Shown: piece by piece, positions 1 through 9,070 of the stretch
How positions within the stretch are numbered: the first letter of the stretch is position 1
How the letters are laid out: each line of letters opens with the position of its first letter
From: Aestuariibacter salexigens DSM 15300
GTDB taxonomy: Bacteria > Pseudomonadota > Gammaproteobacteria > Enterobacterales > Alteromonadaceae
Assembly (NCBI RefSeq): GCF_000429145.1
Contig: NZ_AUBH01000001.1
Location: forward strand, 682,001-746,000
Direction of reading: 5' to 3'
DNA length: 64,000 nucleotides
The notes under the pieces: generated by a model
Seen by the model: only the letters and a program-made list of their open reading frames with translations
Database searches by the model: none
Told to the model about the DNA's origin: nothing
Translations under genes and position numbers: made by a program

Positions 1-1
1 T

Positions 2-538
2 GAGAAAACCCTCGATAGATTATCTGAATACGGTACTGCCTCGATACCCAGATTCAACAAGGCCAATGACGATCCCTTCCCCGTCACACAGTGGCCCACC
101 ATGAATACGCCGGTCGATATCGTCTTGTTTGAAGGCTGGTGCTGGGGCGTTGCTCCGCAAACGGAACAACAGCTTATCGCACCAGTAAATCAACTTGAGG
201 AGCATAATGATGCATTGGGTGTATGGCGACATTTCGTTAATCAGCAGCTAAATCAGTTCTACCAACCACTCTATCAGCGCATGGATTACTGGCTGATGCT
301 TAAATCGCCCTCATTTGATTGTGTTTTTAACTGGCGCTGTGAACAGGAACAAAAGCTGGCACTTAAAATGAAAGATAAAGGTGCGACAGCGTTGATGTCA
401 GACGCGCAGATCGCCACCTTTATCCAATATTATCAGCGCCTGACGGAGCACGCGCTTGCGACACTGCCAGCGCGCTGCAATTGCGTATTAGAACTCGATG
501 CACAGCGCAATATTGTAAACGCAGAATATGGTGACTGA
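2..538 (+). CDS. D-glycerate 3-kinase-like P-loop kinase, 3' part (cut by window edge)
   Basis: The frame is open from base 2 with no start, so this is the C-terminal part (about 178 residues) of a gene that begins before the window. The motif IPRFNKANDD followed by VLFEGWCWG matches the family of plant-type D-glycerate 3-kinase/pantothenate-kinase-like P-loop enzymes, which phosphorylate glycerate to 3-phosphoglycerate. The Walker A loop would lie upstream and is not seen. The stop codon overlaps the ATG of the next gene (TGATG), so translation is coupled to the phosphatase, synthase and phosphorylase that follow. That context supports glycerate as substrate: the phosphorylase would release glycerate and this kinase would return it to 3-phosphoglycerate. 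Family call is good; exact substrate is inferred. Confidence 0.75.
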   Translation, partial: EKTLDRLSEYGTASIPRFNKANDDPFPVTQWPTMNTPVDIVLFEGWCWGVAPQTEQQLIAPVNQLEEHNDALGVWRHFVNQQLNQFYQPLYQRMDYWLMLKSPSFDCVFNWRCEQEQKLALKMKDKGATALMSDAQIATFIQYYQRLTEHALATLPARCNCVLELDAQRNIVNAEYGD

Positions 539-1383
539 TGAAACCAACACGCTTCGTAATATTTACTGATATGGACGGTACGCTGCTTGATCATGACTCT
601 TACAGCCATGCAGATGCGGACCCGCTCTTGCAACAACTTCAGCGAGTTGATATTCCAGTTATCCCTAACACCTCCAAAACCTTTGCAGAAGTTGTCGAGT
701 TGCGACAAGAGCTGCATCTGACCACACCGTTTATTGTTGAAAATGGTGCGGCGATCCATTTCCCGAAAGATTTTTTACCCCACAAGCCGACGGGCTCTCT
801 GTGGCAGGATAATCATTGGGTAAAACAACTCACCACCAGAAAGCAGTATTGGCTGACGATTCTTGAACAAATGAAAGCATCTTATGCTGGCCAATTCACA
901 CACTTTTCTGCGATGACGATTGACGATATCTGCGACAGTACAGGACTGAGTCCGGCACAGGCAGAACTGGCGGCGAAGCGAAGTTTTGGTGAGCCTGTAC
1001 TATGGTTAGGCAGTGAACAACAAAAACAGCGCTTTGTGGACCAGCTCCACAGCAAAGGCGCAAAAACCCTACAGGGCGGACGTTTCCTGCATGTTGGAGG
1101 AGACTGCGATAAAGGCACAGCGCTGCGCTGGACAATGAATGAGATTGCCAGTCAGCGTCCTGAGTTCACCTGGCAGAGCATCGCTCTGGGAGATGGACAC
1201 AACGACGTGGCAATGTTGCAAGCAGCAGATGTGGCGGTCCGCATTCGCTCACGACACCACGCACCGCCGGATGTGCCTGACCACCCACTGGTCATTACCA
1301 GTTCAGAAATAGGCCCTACAGGTTGGGCTGAAACCCTTAACGAATTTTTAAAACCCGTATTGGAGGACACACAATATGGCTGA
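538..1383 (+). CDS. gpgP: Glucosyl-3-phosphoglycerate (mannosyl-3-phosphoglycerate family) phosphatase, HAD-IIB
   Basis: 281 residues. HAD motif I is FTDMDGTLLD near residues 9-18 (catalytic D11, D13); the late motif GDGHNDVAML lies near residue 217; the N-terminal segment IPNTSKT and the PFIVENGAAI block are typical of the mannosyl/glucosyl-3-phosphoglycerate phosphatase family. It should remove the phosphate from glucosyl-3-phosphoglycerate to give glucosylglycerate in the cytoplasm. The start overlaps the kinase stop by one base and its own stop overlaps the next start by eight bases. The glucosyl rather than mannosyl assignment comes from the adjacent GT81 synthase; the enzyme family itself acts on either. 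Confidence 0.85.
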   Translation: MKPTRFVIFTDMDGTLLDHDSYSHADADPLLQQLQRVDIPVIPNTSKTFAEVVELRQELHLTTPFIVENGAAIHFPKDFLPHKPTGSLWQDNHWVKQLTTRKQYWLTILEQMKASYAGQFTHFSAMTIDDICDSTGLSPAQAELAAKRSFGEPVLWLGSEQQKQRFVDQLHSKGAKTLQGGRFLHVGGDCDKGTALRWTMNEIASQRPEFTWQSIALGDGHNDVAMLQAADVAVRIRSRHHAPPDVPDHPLVITSSEIGPTGWAETLNEFLKPVLEDTQYG

Positions 1384-2599
1384 TTTTCATCAAAATGGCA
1401 TTGTCACTACGTTACATAATCTGGTTGAACGCCCGGTTGAAGAGCTCGAACAAGAATTACTTGGTTTCTCTAAAAAGCGGCCAATGGCTCTCATCCTGCC
1501 ATCGCTTTTCTCAGAGCTGGAAGGTGAAGCCCTGCCCCACATCATTTCGCATTTGCAGCAAGTGCCCTATCTAAGTCAAATTGTGATTGGACTGGATCGC
1601 GCCGATCTTGAGCAATATAAATATGCCTTAAAGTTTTTTGGTGAGTTACCTCAGCATCACCGCATTCTGTGGAATGAAGGACCGAGGCTGCAGGCATTGC
1701 ATGCAGAACTTGAAGAGCTTGGTGTCGCGCCAAGAGAATTAGGTAAAGGGCGAAATGTTTGGTATTGCATGGGTTACGTTTTGGCATCTGGTAAAGCCGA
1801 ATCGGTCGCATTACATGACTGTGACATTCTGACTTACGAACGAGATCTGTTGGCCAGACTCATTTATCCGGTGGCGAATCCACAATTTAACTATGAATTC
1901 TGTAAAGGCTTTTATGCCCGTGTCGCTGACGGCAAAATTAACGGTCGCGTTTCACGTCTGTTGGTGACGCCTTTGCTACGCGCGTTAAAAAGTATACTCG
2001 GCCCCAATGAATATTTGGATTTTATGGACAGCTTTCGTTATCCACTGGCCGGCGAATTTTCATTTCGACGGGACGTGTTAAATGATATTCGCATTCCAAG
2101 TGACTGGGGACTGGAAATCGGCGTATTGTCAGAAATGCACCGTAACTACTCCCATAACCGCTTGTGTCAGGCTGATATTGCCAGGACCTATGATCATAAA
2201 CATCAGGACCTATCCATGCATAACGACCAGGGCGGTCTGTCGAAAATGTCGATTGATATCACCAAAGCACTGTTCCGCAAACTTGCGACCCAGGGACATA
2301 CCTTTAGCACGGAAATGTTTCGATCGATTAAGGCGACCTATTTTCGCATTGCGTTGGACTTCATTGAAACGTACAGCAATGATGCACTCATGAATGGCTT
2401 GAAGCTTGATATTCATAATGAAGAGAAAGCCGTGGAAATGTTTGCCCAAAACATCATGAAAGCCGGGCAAAGCTTCCTGGACAACCCCATGGAAACACCG
2501 TTTATACCAAGCTGGAATCGGGTTGTCAGTGCCATGCCCGATGTTTTGGAACGGCTTGCGGCCGCTGTTGAAGAAGACTACGCGGAATTTGGAGGCTAG
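1376..2599 (+). CDS. gpgS: Glucosyl-3-phosphoglycerate synthase (GT81)
   Basis: 407 residues, the usual length for bacterial GpgS. It transfers glucose from an NDP-glucose donor to 3-phosphoglycerate. The DxD-type metal/nucleotide motif is ALHDCDIL (about residues 146-153), and the acceptor/metal region WGLEIGVLSEM and the late histidine-rich TYDHKHQDL block fit GT81 retaining glycosyltransferases. A strong GGAGG ribosome binding site lies inside the end of the phosphatase gene, ten bases before the ATG. Together with the phosphatase it forms the two-step glucosylglycerate pathway known in marine and salt-stressed bacteria. Confidence 0.9.
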   Translation: MADFHQNGIVTTLHNLVERPVEELEQELLGFSKKRPMALILPSLFSELEGEALPHIISHLQQVPYLSQIVIGLDRADLEQYKYALKFFGELPQHHRILWNEGPRLQALHAELEELGVAPRELGKGRNVWYCMGYVLASGKAESVALHDCDILTYERDLLARLIYPVANPQFNYEFCKGFYARVADGKINGRVSRLLVTPLLRALKSILGPNEYLDFMDSFRYPLAGEFSFRRDVLNDIRIPSDWGLEIGVLSEMHRNYSHNRLCQADIARTYDHKHQDLSMHNDQGGLSKMSIDITKALFRKLATQGHTFSTEMFRSIKATYFRIALDFIETYSNDALMNGLKLDIHNEEKAVEMFAQNIMKAGQSFLDNPMETPFIPSWNRVVSAMPDVLERLAAAVEEDYAEFGG

Positions 2600-2602
2600 A
2601 CC

Positions 2603-4363
2603 ATGACCCCATGTCGCCAGCAGTTACAGGAAAAAATTGAGCACCACCTGCACGTTATCTACGACGGGATCGTGTTAGAGCAGCCCCTTGAACACATTGC
2701 TGATGAACTGATCGCATTGATTGGCATAAAAAGCGACGAAGATATCCACGACGTGGTACCTCATCATAATAACTGGGATCAGAGTGACATCATCATGATC
2801 ACCTATGGTGACAGCGTGGTGAACGGTGATGAAGCACCGCTGGAAACCCTCAATACGGTAATAAGTGAGCACTTTAGTGAGTCAGTCAGCGGTGTGCACA
2901 TTCTGCCGTTTTTCCCGTATAGCTCAGACGATGGGTTTGCCGTTATCGACTATTCGACAGTTAATCAGGGACTGGGAGACTGGTCCCATATTAATGCGAT
3001 TGCCGATGACAAGGATTTAATGGTCGATTTGGTAATTAACCATTGTTCCTCACGCAGCATGTGGTTTGATAACTTCATCAAGGGTGAAGGCAGTGGCCAT
3101 GATTTTTTCTTTACCGCGCCGCCAGACACAGACACGTCACAGGTGGTAAGGCCCCGCACCTCGCCACTGCTGCGCGAGACTGAAACAACCAATGGCACAG
3201 AGTTCGTGTGGTGCACCTTTAGTCACGACCAGGTTGATTTTGATTTTCGCAACCCTGAGGTACTGAAAACATTTGTCTCAATCCTGAACCTGTACCGACA
3301 GAATGGCGCCAGCATCTATCGATTGGACGCGATTGCATTCTTGTGGAAAGAGCAAGGCACGCCCTGTATCAACCTGCCACAGACTCACGAAGTTGTCAGA
3401 CTGCTACGAACCTTGTTGGAGCACGTCGATCCCAGAGCAATACTGATCACCGAAACCAACATACCCAACCGTGAAAACCTGACCTACTTTGGCAACGCCA
3501 ACGAAGCGCATGCTATATATAACTTTTCTTTACCACCACTGCTGGTGAACGCGCTGGTAACCGGAAATTGTCTGTACCTGAAAAACTGGATGATGAGTAT
3601 GCCACCGGCGCAGAACGGAACAGCCTACTTTAATTTTATAGCTTCACACGATGGTATTGGCCTGCGTCCAGCAGAGGGCCTATTGAGTGATGAAGAGCTC
3701 ACCACGCTTATCAATACCATGCAGACATTCGGCGGCAGAATATCCTGGCGCGCATCAGATAATGGTCAACAAAAGGCTTATGAAATCAACATCGCGCTAT
3801 ACGATGCTTTGCAAGGTACCATACATGGCCCGGACAAATGGCAATTAGACAGATTTATATGCGCCCATGCCATTATGCTCGGTATTGAAGGCATACCCGG
3901 GATCTATATCCACAGCATGGTCGGCACGCTGAACGATTATGAAAAAGTCAAAAACACCAGCCATAACCGTTCGATTAATCGCCACCGCTGGGATTACGAA
4001 AAGCTTACCGAGGCGTTGAATGCACCCTACTCGCATCATGCAAAAGTCCTGGCGAGAATGAGTGAGCTTATCAAGATCCGTAAAAAACAACCTGCGTTTC
4101 ACCCTAATGCAACACAGTTCACGTTGCAGCTTGGCGAACAAATTTTTGGATTCTGGCGACAGAGTATGGACAGAAAGCAAAGTATATTCTGTCTAAGCAA
4201 TATCTCTACGGATACGCATGACGTTCGACTTTCAGATATCAACCTTATTGGTACTGAACATTGGGTGGATTTAATTTCCGAGAAGCATATTTACGGCACT
4301 GAGCAATTTATTACGCTTCGCCCCTATCAAACTGTGTGGATAAGCAATATTATTCCGGCCTGA
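2603..4363 (+). CDS. Sucrose phosphorylase-family enzyme (GH13_18), probable glucosylglycerate phosphorylase
   Basis: 586 residues, an alpha-amylase-fold phosphorylase. Visible catalytic regions: [20 protein letters not shown] with the nucleophile Asp near 242, ITETNIP with the acid/base Glu near 283, and [10 protein letters not shown] with the third Asp near 351. GH13_18 includes sucrose phosphorylase, sucrose-6-phosphate phosphorylase and glucosylglycerate phosphorylase. Position three bases after gpgS, with its GGAGG site inside the gpgS end, argues for glucosylglycerate plus phosphate giving glucose-1-phosphate plus glycerate. Sucrose as substrate cannot be excluded from sequence alone. 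Confidence 0.82.
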   Translation: MTPCRQQLQEKIEHHLHVIYDGIVLEQPLEHIADELIALIGIKSDEDIHDVVPHHNNWDQSDIIMITYGDSVVNGDEAPLETLNTVISEHFSESVSGVHILPFFPYSSDDGFAVIDYSTVNQGLGDWSHINAIADDKDLMVDLVINHCSSRSMWFDNFIKGEGSGHDFFFTAPPDTDTSQVVRPRTSPLLRETETTNGTEFVWCTFSHDQVDFDFRNPEVLKTFVSILNLYRQNGASIYRLDAIAFLWKEQGTPCINLPQTHEVVRLLRTLLEHVDPRAILITETNIPNRENLTYFGNANEAHAIYNFSLPPLLVNALVTGNCLYLKNWMMSMPPAQNGTAYFNFIASHDGIGLRPAEGLLSDEELTTLINTMQTFGGRISWRASDNGQQKAYEINIALYDALQGTIHGPDKWQLDRFICAHAIMLGIEGIPGIYIHSMVGTLNDYEKVKNTSHNRSINRHRWDYEKLTEALNAPYSHHAKVLARMSELIKIRKKQPAFHPNATQFTLQLGEQIFGFWRQSMDRKQSIFCLSNISTDTHDVRLSDINLIGTEHWVDLISEKHIYGTEQFITLRPYQTVWISNIIPA

Positions 4364-4369
4364 TTTTTA

Positions 4370-4398
4370 CCGACGTTAATCAACGTCGGAATTGTTTC
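4370..4398 (+). terminator. Terminator-like hairpin after the glucosylglycerate operon
   Basis: Perfect 8-bp stem CCGACGTT / AACGTCGG (4370-4377 and 4382-4389) with loop AATC, followed by AATTGTTT. It lies seven bases after the phosphorylase stop. The T-run is imperfect, so termination may be partial. Confidence 0.6.
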
Positions 4399-4427
4399 AT
4401 CAGTGATCCAGAAGAGATAACCCTCTT

Positions 4428-4646
4428 ATGCACACCACCATTACCTACAGATTTCCTGATGCCGTGCTGGCAAACAGATTTAAGAACACCCTGACGCATT
4501 GGTCTGTTGCCGATGTAAAAGCAAAGTTGTCTAGAGACGATAAGACGGTGTCTGTGGCATATCAGATCGAATCCAGAGGGTATGACCGAACCGCAGCGGA
4601 ACTCGATGATCTTGCAGATAGTTTGCAGGGAAGAGAAATTGACTGA
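4428..4646 (+). CDS. Small conserved-looking protein of unknown function, 72 aa
   Basis: I do not recognise a family. The 72-residue product has no signal peptide or membrane segment; it starts with a short beta-like segment (TTITYRFPD), has a central charged region and ends in a predicted helix rich in Asp/Glu. An upstream GAAGAGAT may act as a weak ribosome binding site. It is preceded by the operon terminator-like hairpin and followed by a strong palindromic hairpin, so it probably forms a short separate transcript or receives read-through from the upstream operon. Confidence 0.55.
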   Translation: MHTTITYRFPDAVLANRFKNTLTHWSVADVKAKLSRDDKTVSVAYQIESRGYDRTAAELDDLADSLQGREID

Positions 4647-4651
4647 GGATT

Positions 4652-4674
4652 AATAGCCTGCATTGCAGGCTATT
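4652..4674. terminator. Bidirectional terminator-like palindrome between convergent genes
   Basis: Inverted repeat AATAGCCTGC / GCAGGCTATT (10 bp, three-base loop ATT) lies between the end of the plus-strand small gene (4646) and the end of the minus-strand gene (4709). Flanking A/T bases serve as short U tracts in either direction. Confidence 0.65.
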
Positions 4675-4708
4675 GCCTTACTTCTAATCGATAAAAACGC
4701 CATGACGC

Positions 4709-5020
4709 TTAGCTTCTTGCTGTAATGTAGGCAAGAATATCAGTGGCATTTCTACGTTTAGAAAACTCTATTAAATCTGCGCCATTACACGTCATCTTCT
4801 TATCAAGAAGCACATGCAGGACATCGTCACGGGTTGGCGCTAACACCCCAACCTTGCGACTCAGACTCGTTTTTAATAAGCGCATGTCATTGGTCACAAT
4901 GGCTTTGCAAAACCTCGCATATTCTAAATCACCAACGTATTTCACATCAGTGTCTATGGACGTTTCTGCCATGATATTAAATGACAATAGCGCGGCAACT
5001 AAACAACTGTATTTTTTCAT
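4709..5020 (-). CDS. Secreted small protein, probable DUF3718-type
   Basis: The start at 5020 was chosen because AGGAG lies eight bases upstream and the product then begins with a clear signal peptide, MKKYSCLVAALLSFNIMA, with cleavage after AMA/MA. The mature protein is about 85 residues and contains FCKAIVTND and a later MTCNGADLIEF block; this pair (Cys in a FCKA-like start and Cys in CNG) resembles DUF3718, small exported proteins of Alteromonadales and Vibrionales with unknown function. The two cysteines could form a disulfide in the periplasm. Family assignment is from memory of the pattern, moderate confidence. Confidence 0.6.
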   Translation of the reverse strand: MKKYSCLVAALLSFNIMAETSIDTDVKYVGDLEYARFCKAIVTNDMRLLKTSLSRKVGVLAPTRDDVLHVLLDKKMTCNGADLIEFSKRRNATDILAYITARS

Positions 5021-5335
5021 CTTTAATCTCCTGTATAACCGATGAATGTGCACCAGATAATTACGATGCACTGTATTTATGCAGGAGTTTTAAATCGATT
5101 TCTGTTGTTTTATTGTTCTTTGCGCGTGAAGGCGATGTAAACATAGTGGTAACGCACTTGTTAACACACTAGGCTATTGATTTTATTCACTTTTAATATC
5201 CATCAAGAACATTTTAATAATTAAAATGACATTCTAAATTACTAAACGGTATTAAAAATACTGGAATGAACTGCAGTAACACAAAAAAATGTAAATAAAA
5301 TATGAAGGGTAAATTTTATACTCTTTAAAAAGCGT
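5021..5335. other. AT-rich intergenic stretch
   Basis: About 315 bases upstream of the DUF3718-like gene and beyond the end of the DUF2189 gene. It is A/T-rich and must carry the promoter of the minus-strand secreted protein; I see no convincing paired -35/-10, RNA gene or repeat. Confidence 0.4.
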
Positions 5336-5360
5336 AAAGGGGCACCAATGCCCCTTTATT
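5336..5360 (-). terminator. Terminator-like hairpin after DUF2189 gene
   Basis: AAAGGGGC (5336-5343), six-base loop, GCCCCTTT (5350-5357). On the minus strand it follows the DUF2189 stop by about 15 bases. Confidence 0.65.
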
Positions 5361-5374
5361 ATGTCTAACGGGAT

Positions 5375-6169
5375 TTATTCATATTTTCTTTCGACTTTAG
5401 TTTCTATCGCATCAATATAAGCATGCCATGTTGCATAGCCAATCAGAGGCATCAAAATGATAAAGCCAAAGAACCCAGTCAAAAATCCAAAAATGACCGC
5501 GGTAAATATAATCCCGGCCCAAATCAGCATGGGAATTTTATTTACCCATACTGCATTGACGCTGGTGATCACCGCTGTGGCCAGGTCCACTTTACGCTCC
5601 ATTAGGATAGGTTGAGTGAATGCACTTAAGAAAAATACGATGCCGGTGAAGAAAGCGCCGACTGCAGTGCCAAGAATCAAAAATGGCATCAGATTATCTA
5701 ACGACTCATCAAGATACGATGGATACAGCGCATGGATCATAGACGCGACACGCAGCCAGAAAATCATCAGCACTAGCAGCATCACGCCAAAGCCCCATTC
5801 ATTTACGGCATTGCGGCGAATCGCCCTGAGGGAGTGGCGCAGAGAAGGCTTGTGGCCCTTCTCTAATTCCCAACTCACGTCGTACAACCCAGCAGCCAGA
5901 AACGGGCCAATCAACATAAAGCACACCATCGCAGGCAGAATAACCAGATGCCATCCCGTCATCGCCACCAGATAGGTGATTGACCATGGAATAACAGCAA
6001 AAAACACACCGTAAAATGCCGTCAAGCCGGGTGCGCGCAGTAAATCGCGGATCCCCAACGACAACCATTTAATCGGATCGCCCACATCCAGCTCTTTACA
6101 CGGTATGACTCTGGCAATACCACTTTCAGTGATGGCGTTCTGTGGTGTTTCTTTAAAATGTTGAGACAT
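5375..6169 (-). CDS. DUF2189 family integral membrane protein
   Basis: Start set at 6169, where AGGAG precedes the ATG by six bases; an upstream in-frame ATG at 6214 lacks such a site. The 264-residue product has a short cytosolic N-terminus and about six hydrophobic segments (for example FYGVFFAVIPWSITYLVAM, MVCFMLIGPFLAAGLYDVSW, MLIWAGIIFTAVIFGFLTG). The N-terminal DPIKWLSLGIRDLLRAPG and the FLAAGLYDVS block are typical of DUF2189, inner-membrane proteins of unknown function in proteobacteria. Monocistronic, with a terminator-like hairpin behind it. Confidence 0.8.
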   Translation of the reverse strand: MSQHFKETPQNAITESGIARVIPCKELDVGDPIKWLSLGIRDLLRAPGLTAFYGVFFAVIPWSITYLVAMTGWHLVILPAMVCFMLIGPFLAAGLYDVSWELEKGHKPSLRHSLRAIRRNAVNEWGFGVMLLVLMIFWLRVASMIHALYPSYLDESLDNLMPFLILGTAVGAFFTGIVFFLSAFTQPILMERKVDLATAVITSVNAVWVNKIPMLIWAGIIFTAVIFGFLTGFFGFIILMPLIGYATWHAYIDAIETKVERKYE

Positions 6170-6329
6170 AGACTCTCCTGACGGTTTCTTGCATGAATTC
6201 AGCAGGCCACTCATTGTTAAACGTCAAGTACAACGACGTTACACGTTCCCGAGGCCTTGCTTTAAGCATAACCAAGACAACAGACTTTGCCATTGTCATA
6301 TGATTTTTAACAGATTATTAACATATTTG

Positions 6330-6866
6330 TCAGAGATTGGAAGCGTTGTTCATAAGCGGTTGCCAGTGCACAGGGGTTGAAAAGTAGTCACACAGACAAG
6401 CATTAAGCTCGGCAAAGCGCGTAATGCGTGCATCCCTTCCGGATAATGTCTCCCAGACGAATCGATGACAGTTTTGATCAATCACATCATAATCGAGGTA
6501 CTGGTAGACTTGGCGTGCCGCGCGCTGTGCCGAGAGTTCGTCATGAAGTACATTGAGCTGGGCGTCACAGGCGACATACACCTGATTGCCGCTACGGTCT
6601 TCAATAAAGCGATGCGGAGATACTGCGCGCACCAAGCCATTACCCTTTAGCTCAACAATTGAATCTTCGACCCATATTCCGGTGTGCTGAAATAATTCAT
6701 AGATACCACAGCATACAATGGCGCCATTTTCAGGCCGCACGGGGATATCGCAATCCCCAGGGAACACACCTACGTGCCCTGCCCGCTTTTGTTCGTGCCT
6801 GGCATATTGTGAGCCCGCATAAATCGCAGCAAGCCCCGCGCCTAGCCATATGAGTGGTGCAGGCAT
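6330..6866 (-). CDS. LRAT/NlpC-P60-like (papain-fold) protein
   Basis: Start at 6866 is supported by GGAG eight bases upstream; an in-frame ATG at 6890 has weaker context. The 178-residue product begins with a hydrophobic segment (PLIWLGAGLAAIYAGS) that could be a membrane anchor. HTGIWV (His61), a following IVEL segment and a later NCHRFV (Cys133) have the order and spacing of the circularly permuted papain-like LRAT/HRASLS and NlpC/P60-type families, in which the His and Cys are catalytic. Such bacterial proteins may be acyltransferases, amidases or thiol hydrolases; the substrate here is unknown. Divergent from alaA. Confidence 0.55.
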   Translation of the reverse strand: MPAPLIWLGAGLAAIYAGSQYARHEQKRAGHVGVFPGDCDIPVRPENGAIVCCGIYELFQHTGIWVEDSIVELKGNGLVRAVSPHRFIEDRSGNQVYVACDAQLNVLHDELSAQRAARQVYQYLDYDVIDQNCHRFVWETLSGRDARITRFAELNACLCDYFSTPVHWQPLMNNASNL

Positions 6867-7053
6867 ATTGATTCTCCGTGGTAAAACCATACCGCTTAAA
6901 CTTTATACGACAAAACGCCGATAGTCGCCTGTGATTTGCTGTAACTAAACGTGTCATTTATTAACCGGAAGAGGCTCACCATACGGAATTTCGCTTAACA
7001 AACATCAGTGTTACGTTTACTCTTGAGAGAAAGAAAACGTCTCCAAGGCAAAC

Positions 7054-8280
7054 GTGCGCAGCATCAGTAAATCTCACAAGCTGGATAATGTCTGTTATGA
7101 CATTCGAGGTCCGATATTAACCGAAGCAAACCGAATGGAAGATGAGGGCCAGCGGATCCTCAAACTTAATATCGGTAATCCGGCCCCGTTTGGCTTCGAT
7201 GCACCCGATGACATCCTTAAAGATGTCATTCATAACCTGCCTACCGCACAGGGCTATTCTGACGCAAACGGGATTTATGCAGCGCGCGTCGCCGTGATGC
7301 AGTATTACCAACAAAAGCAGATCAAAAACATCGCTATTGAGGACGTGTTTATTGGTAACGGCGTCAGTGAAATGATCATGATGTCAATGCAGGCGCTGTT
7401 AAACAGTGGTGATGAAGTTTTGCTGCCCAGTCCTGATTACCCTTTATGGACAGCGGCTGTAAGCCTGTCGTCCGGCACGCCAGTGCACTATTTATGCGAC
7501 GAACAGGCCGGTTGGTTTCCGGATTTGGATGATATCCGCGCTAAAGTTACCAGCCACACCAAAGCAATCGTGCTGATTAATCCCAATAACCCTACCGGTG
7601 CGGTATACAGTAAAGAGATATTGCAAGACATTATTGAAGTTGCTCGTGAACACAACCTGATGATCTTCAGCGATGAAATTTACGACAAAATCCTCTATGA
7701 CGATGCGCAACATCATTGTATAGCGTCAATGGCAGACGATTTAATTTTCGTGACCTTCTCTGGCTTATCCAAAAATTACCGTGTTGCAGGTTTTCGCGCC
7801 GGCTGGTTGGTGGTGAGCGGCGATAAACATGCTGCCGCCGGCTACATTGATGGGCTCAATATTTTATCGTCAATGCGTATGTGCGCAAATGTGCCGTGCC
7901 AGCACGCGATCCAGACAGCACTCGGTGGTTATCAGAGTATTAATGAACTCATCGTTGATGGCGGTCGATTGAAGCTTCAGCGCGATCTGTCCTATCGCAT
8001 GCTTAACGATATCGACGGTATCAGTTGTGTAAAACCAGATGGCGCAATGTACTGTTTTGCCAAAGTGGACCACAAAAAATTTGCCATCCGTGATGATGAA
8101 AAGATGATTCTGGACTTACTTCGTCGAGAAAAAATTCTGCTCGTTCATGGCAGCGCATTTAATTTGAAACAGGGCTGTTATTTCCGTCTGGTATTTCTGC
8201 CCCATTCCGATGTCCTGACTGTCGCACTCGAGCGCATGGCGCGTTTTTTCGCACACTATCAACAAGGCAGTAATCCATAG
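7054..8280 (+). CDS. alaA: Glutamate-pyruvate aminotransferase AlaA
   Basis: 408 residues, close in length and sequence to E. coli AlaA (formerly YfbQ): LDNVCYDIRGP, KLNIGNPAPFGFDAP, LPTAQGYSD, PNNPTGAVYS and FSGLSKNYRVAGFRAGW are all present, the last with the PLP lysine near residue 240. It makes alanine from pyruvate and glutamate in the cytoplasm. The start is a GTG with AAGG seven bases upstream; the product then aligns with the family N-terminus. yfbR follows after 42 bases, an order also found in E. coli, suggesting cotranscription. Confidence 0.93.
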   Translation: MRSISKSHKLDNVCYDIRGPILTEANRMEDEGQRILKLNIGNPAPFGFDAPDDILKDVIHNLPTAQGYSDANGIYAARVAVMQYYQQKQIKNIAIEDVFIGNGVSEMIMMSMQALLNSGDEVLLPSPDYPLWTAAVSLSSGTPVHYLCDEQAGWFPDLDDIRAKVTSHTKAIVLINPNNPTGAVYSKEILQDIIEVAREHNLMIFSDEIYDKILYDDAQHHCIASMADDLIFVTFSGLSKNYRVAGFRAGWLVVSGDKHAAAGYIDGLNILSSMRMCANVPCQHAIQTALGGYQSINELIVDGGRLKLQRDLSYRMLNDIDGISCVKPDGAMYCFAKVDHKKFAIRDDEKMILDLLRREKILLVHGSAFNLKQGCYFRLVFLPHSDVLTVALERMARFFAHYQQGSNP

Positions 8281-8322
8281 CGCTCACTGCGCTTCACCTT
8301 TGATTATCTGAGAAACAAGAGC

Positions 8323-8949
8323 ATGAGTCACTCCCCCGATAAGGCACCGACCAGCCATTTTTTCGCCCATTTATCACGCATGAAGCTCATTCAGCGCTGG
8401 CCGCTTATGCATAACGTTCGCAAAGAGAATGTTCAGGAGCACAGCTTGCAGGTTGCGATGGTTGCCCACGCTCTGGCCATTATTAAAAACCGCTTTTTCG
8501 ATGGCCAGCTCGATCCTTATCGCGTCGCGACTATTGCTATGTTCCACGACGTATCAGAGGTATTAACCGGCGATCTGCCGACCCCAGTCAAATACTATAA
8601 TCCGGCTATTCAGCAGGAATATAAAAAAATAGAAAAGATCGCTGAACAAAAACTAATAGATATGGCGCCGGAAGCATTTCGTGATGAATATGCTGCACTC
8701 ATTGATACTGCAGACCACAGCGAAGACGAGCAATTCATTGTGAAAGCGGCAGATGTTATCTGTGCCTACCTTAAAACACTCGAGGAGCTGTCGTCCGGTA
8801 ATCACGAATTTACTCTGGCCAAAAAACGGCTCGACCGGATTTTAAAAAACTATCATTCGCCAGAAGTTGATTATTTTATGCAGGCATTTGTGCCAAGCTT
8901 TTCATTGAGTCTCGACGAAATTACCCTCGACGATCCTGACAGTCTCTAG
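8323..8949 (+). CDS. yfbR: 5'-deoxynucleotidase YfbR (HD domain)
   Basis: 208 residues against 199 in E. coli. HD-domain metal ligands are visible: EHSLQVA (His40), MFHDVSEV (His74, Asp75) and a later [11 protein letters not shown] Asp. The [20 protein letters not shown]-terminus and [12 protein letters not shown] match YfbR, which hydrolyses deoxynucleoside 5'-monophosphates in dNTP turnover. It lies 42 bases after alaA on the same strand. Confidence 0.92.
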   Translation: MSHSPDKAPTSHFFAHLSRMKLIQRWPLMHNVRKENVQEHSLQVAMVAHALAIIKNRFFDGQLDPYRVATIAMFHDVSEVLTGDLPTPVKYYNPAIQQEYKKIEKIAEQKLIDMAPEAFRDEYAALIDTADHSEDEQFIVKAADVICAYLKTLEELSSGNHEFTLAKKRLDRILKNYHSPEVDYFMQAFVPSFSLSLDEITLDDPDSL

Positions 8950-9070
8950 TGTTCTGATTTTTTGAGGTTTTATTGCGAAACCGGTATTCCTAAACTACGT
9001 TTAAAATGCACACGCTTTTCCAGTAGTGCGTTTTTTCGTTGACAATACTTTACCTATAATAAGGCCATTA

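Noticed and set aside
9039-9060. TTGACA and TATAAT upstream of the BLUF gene
   Set aside because: Both hexamers are perfect but only 10 bases apart, too close for a sigma70 promoter. The TATAAT may still work with another upstream element.
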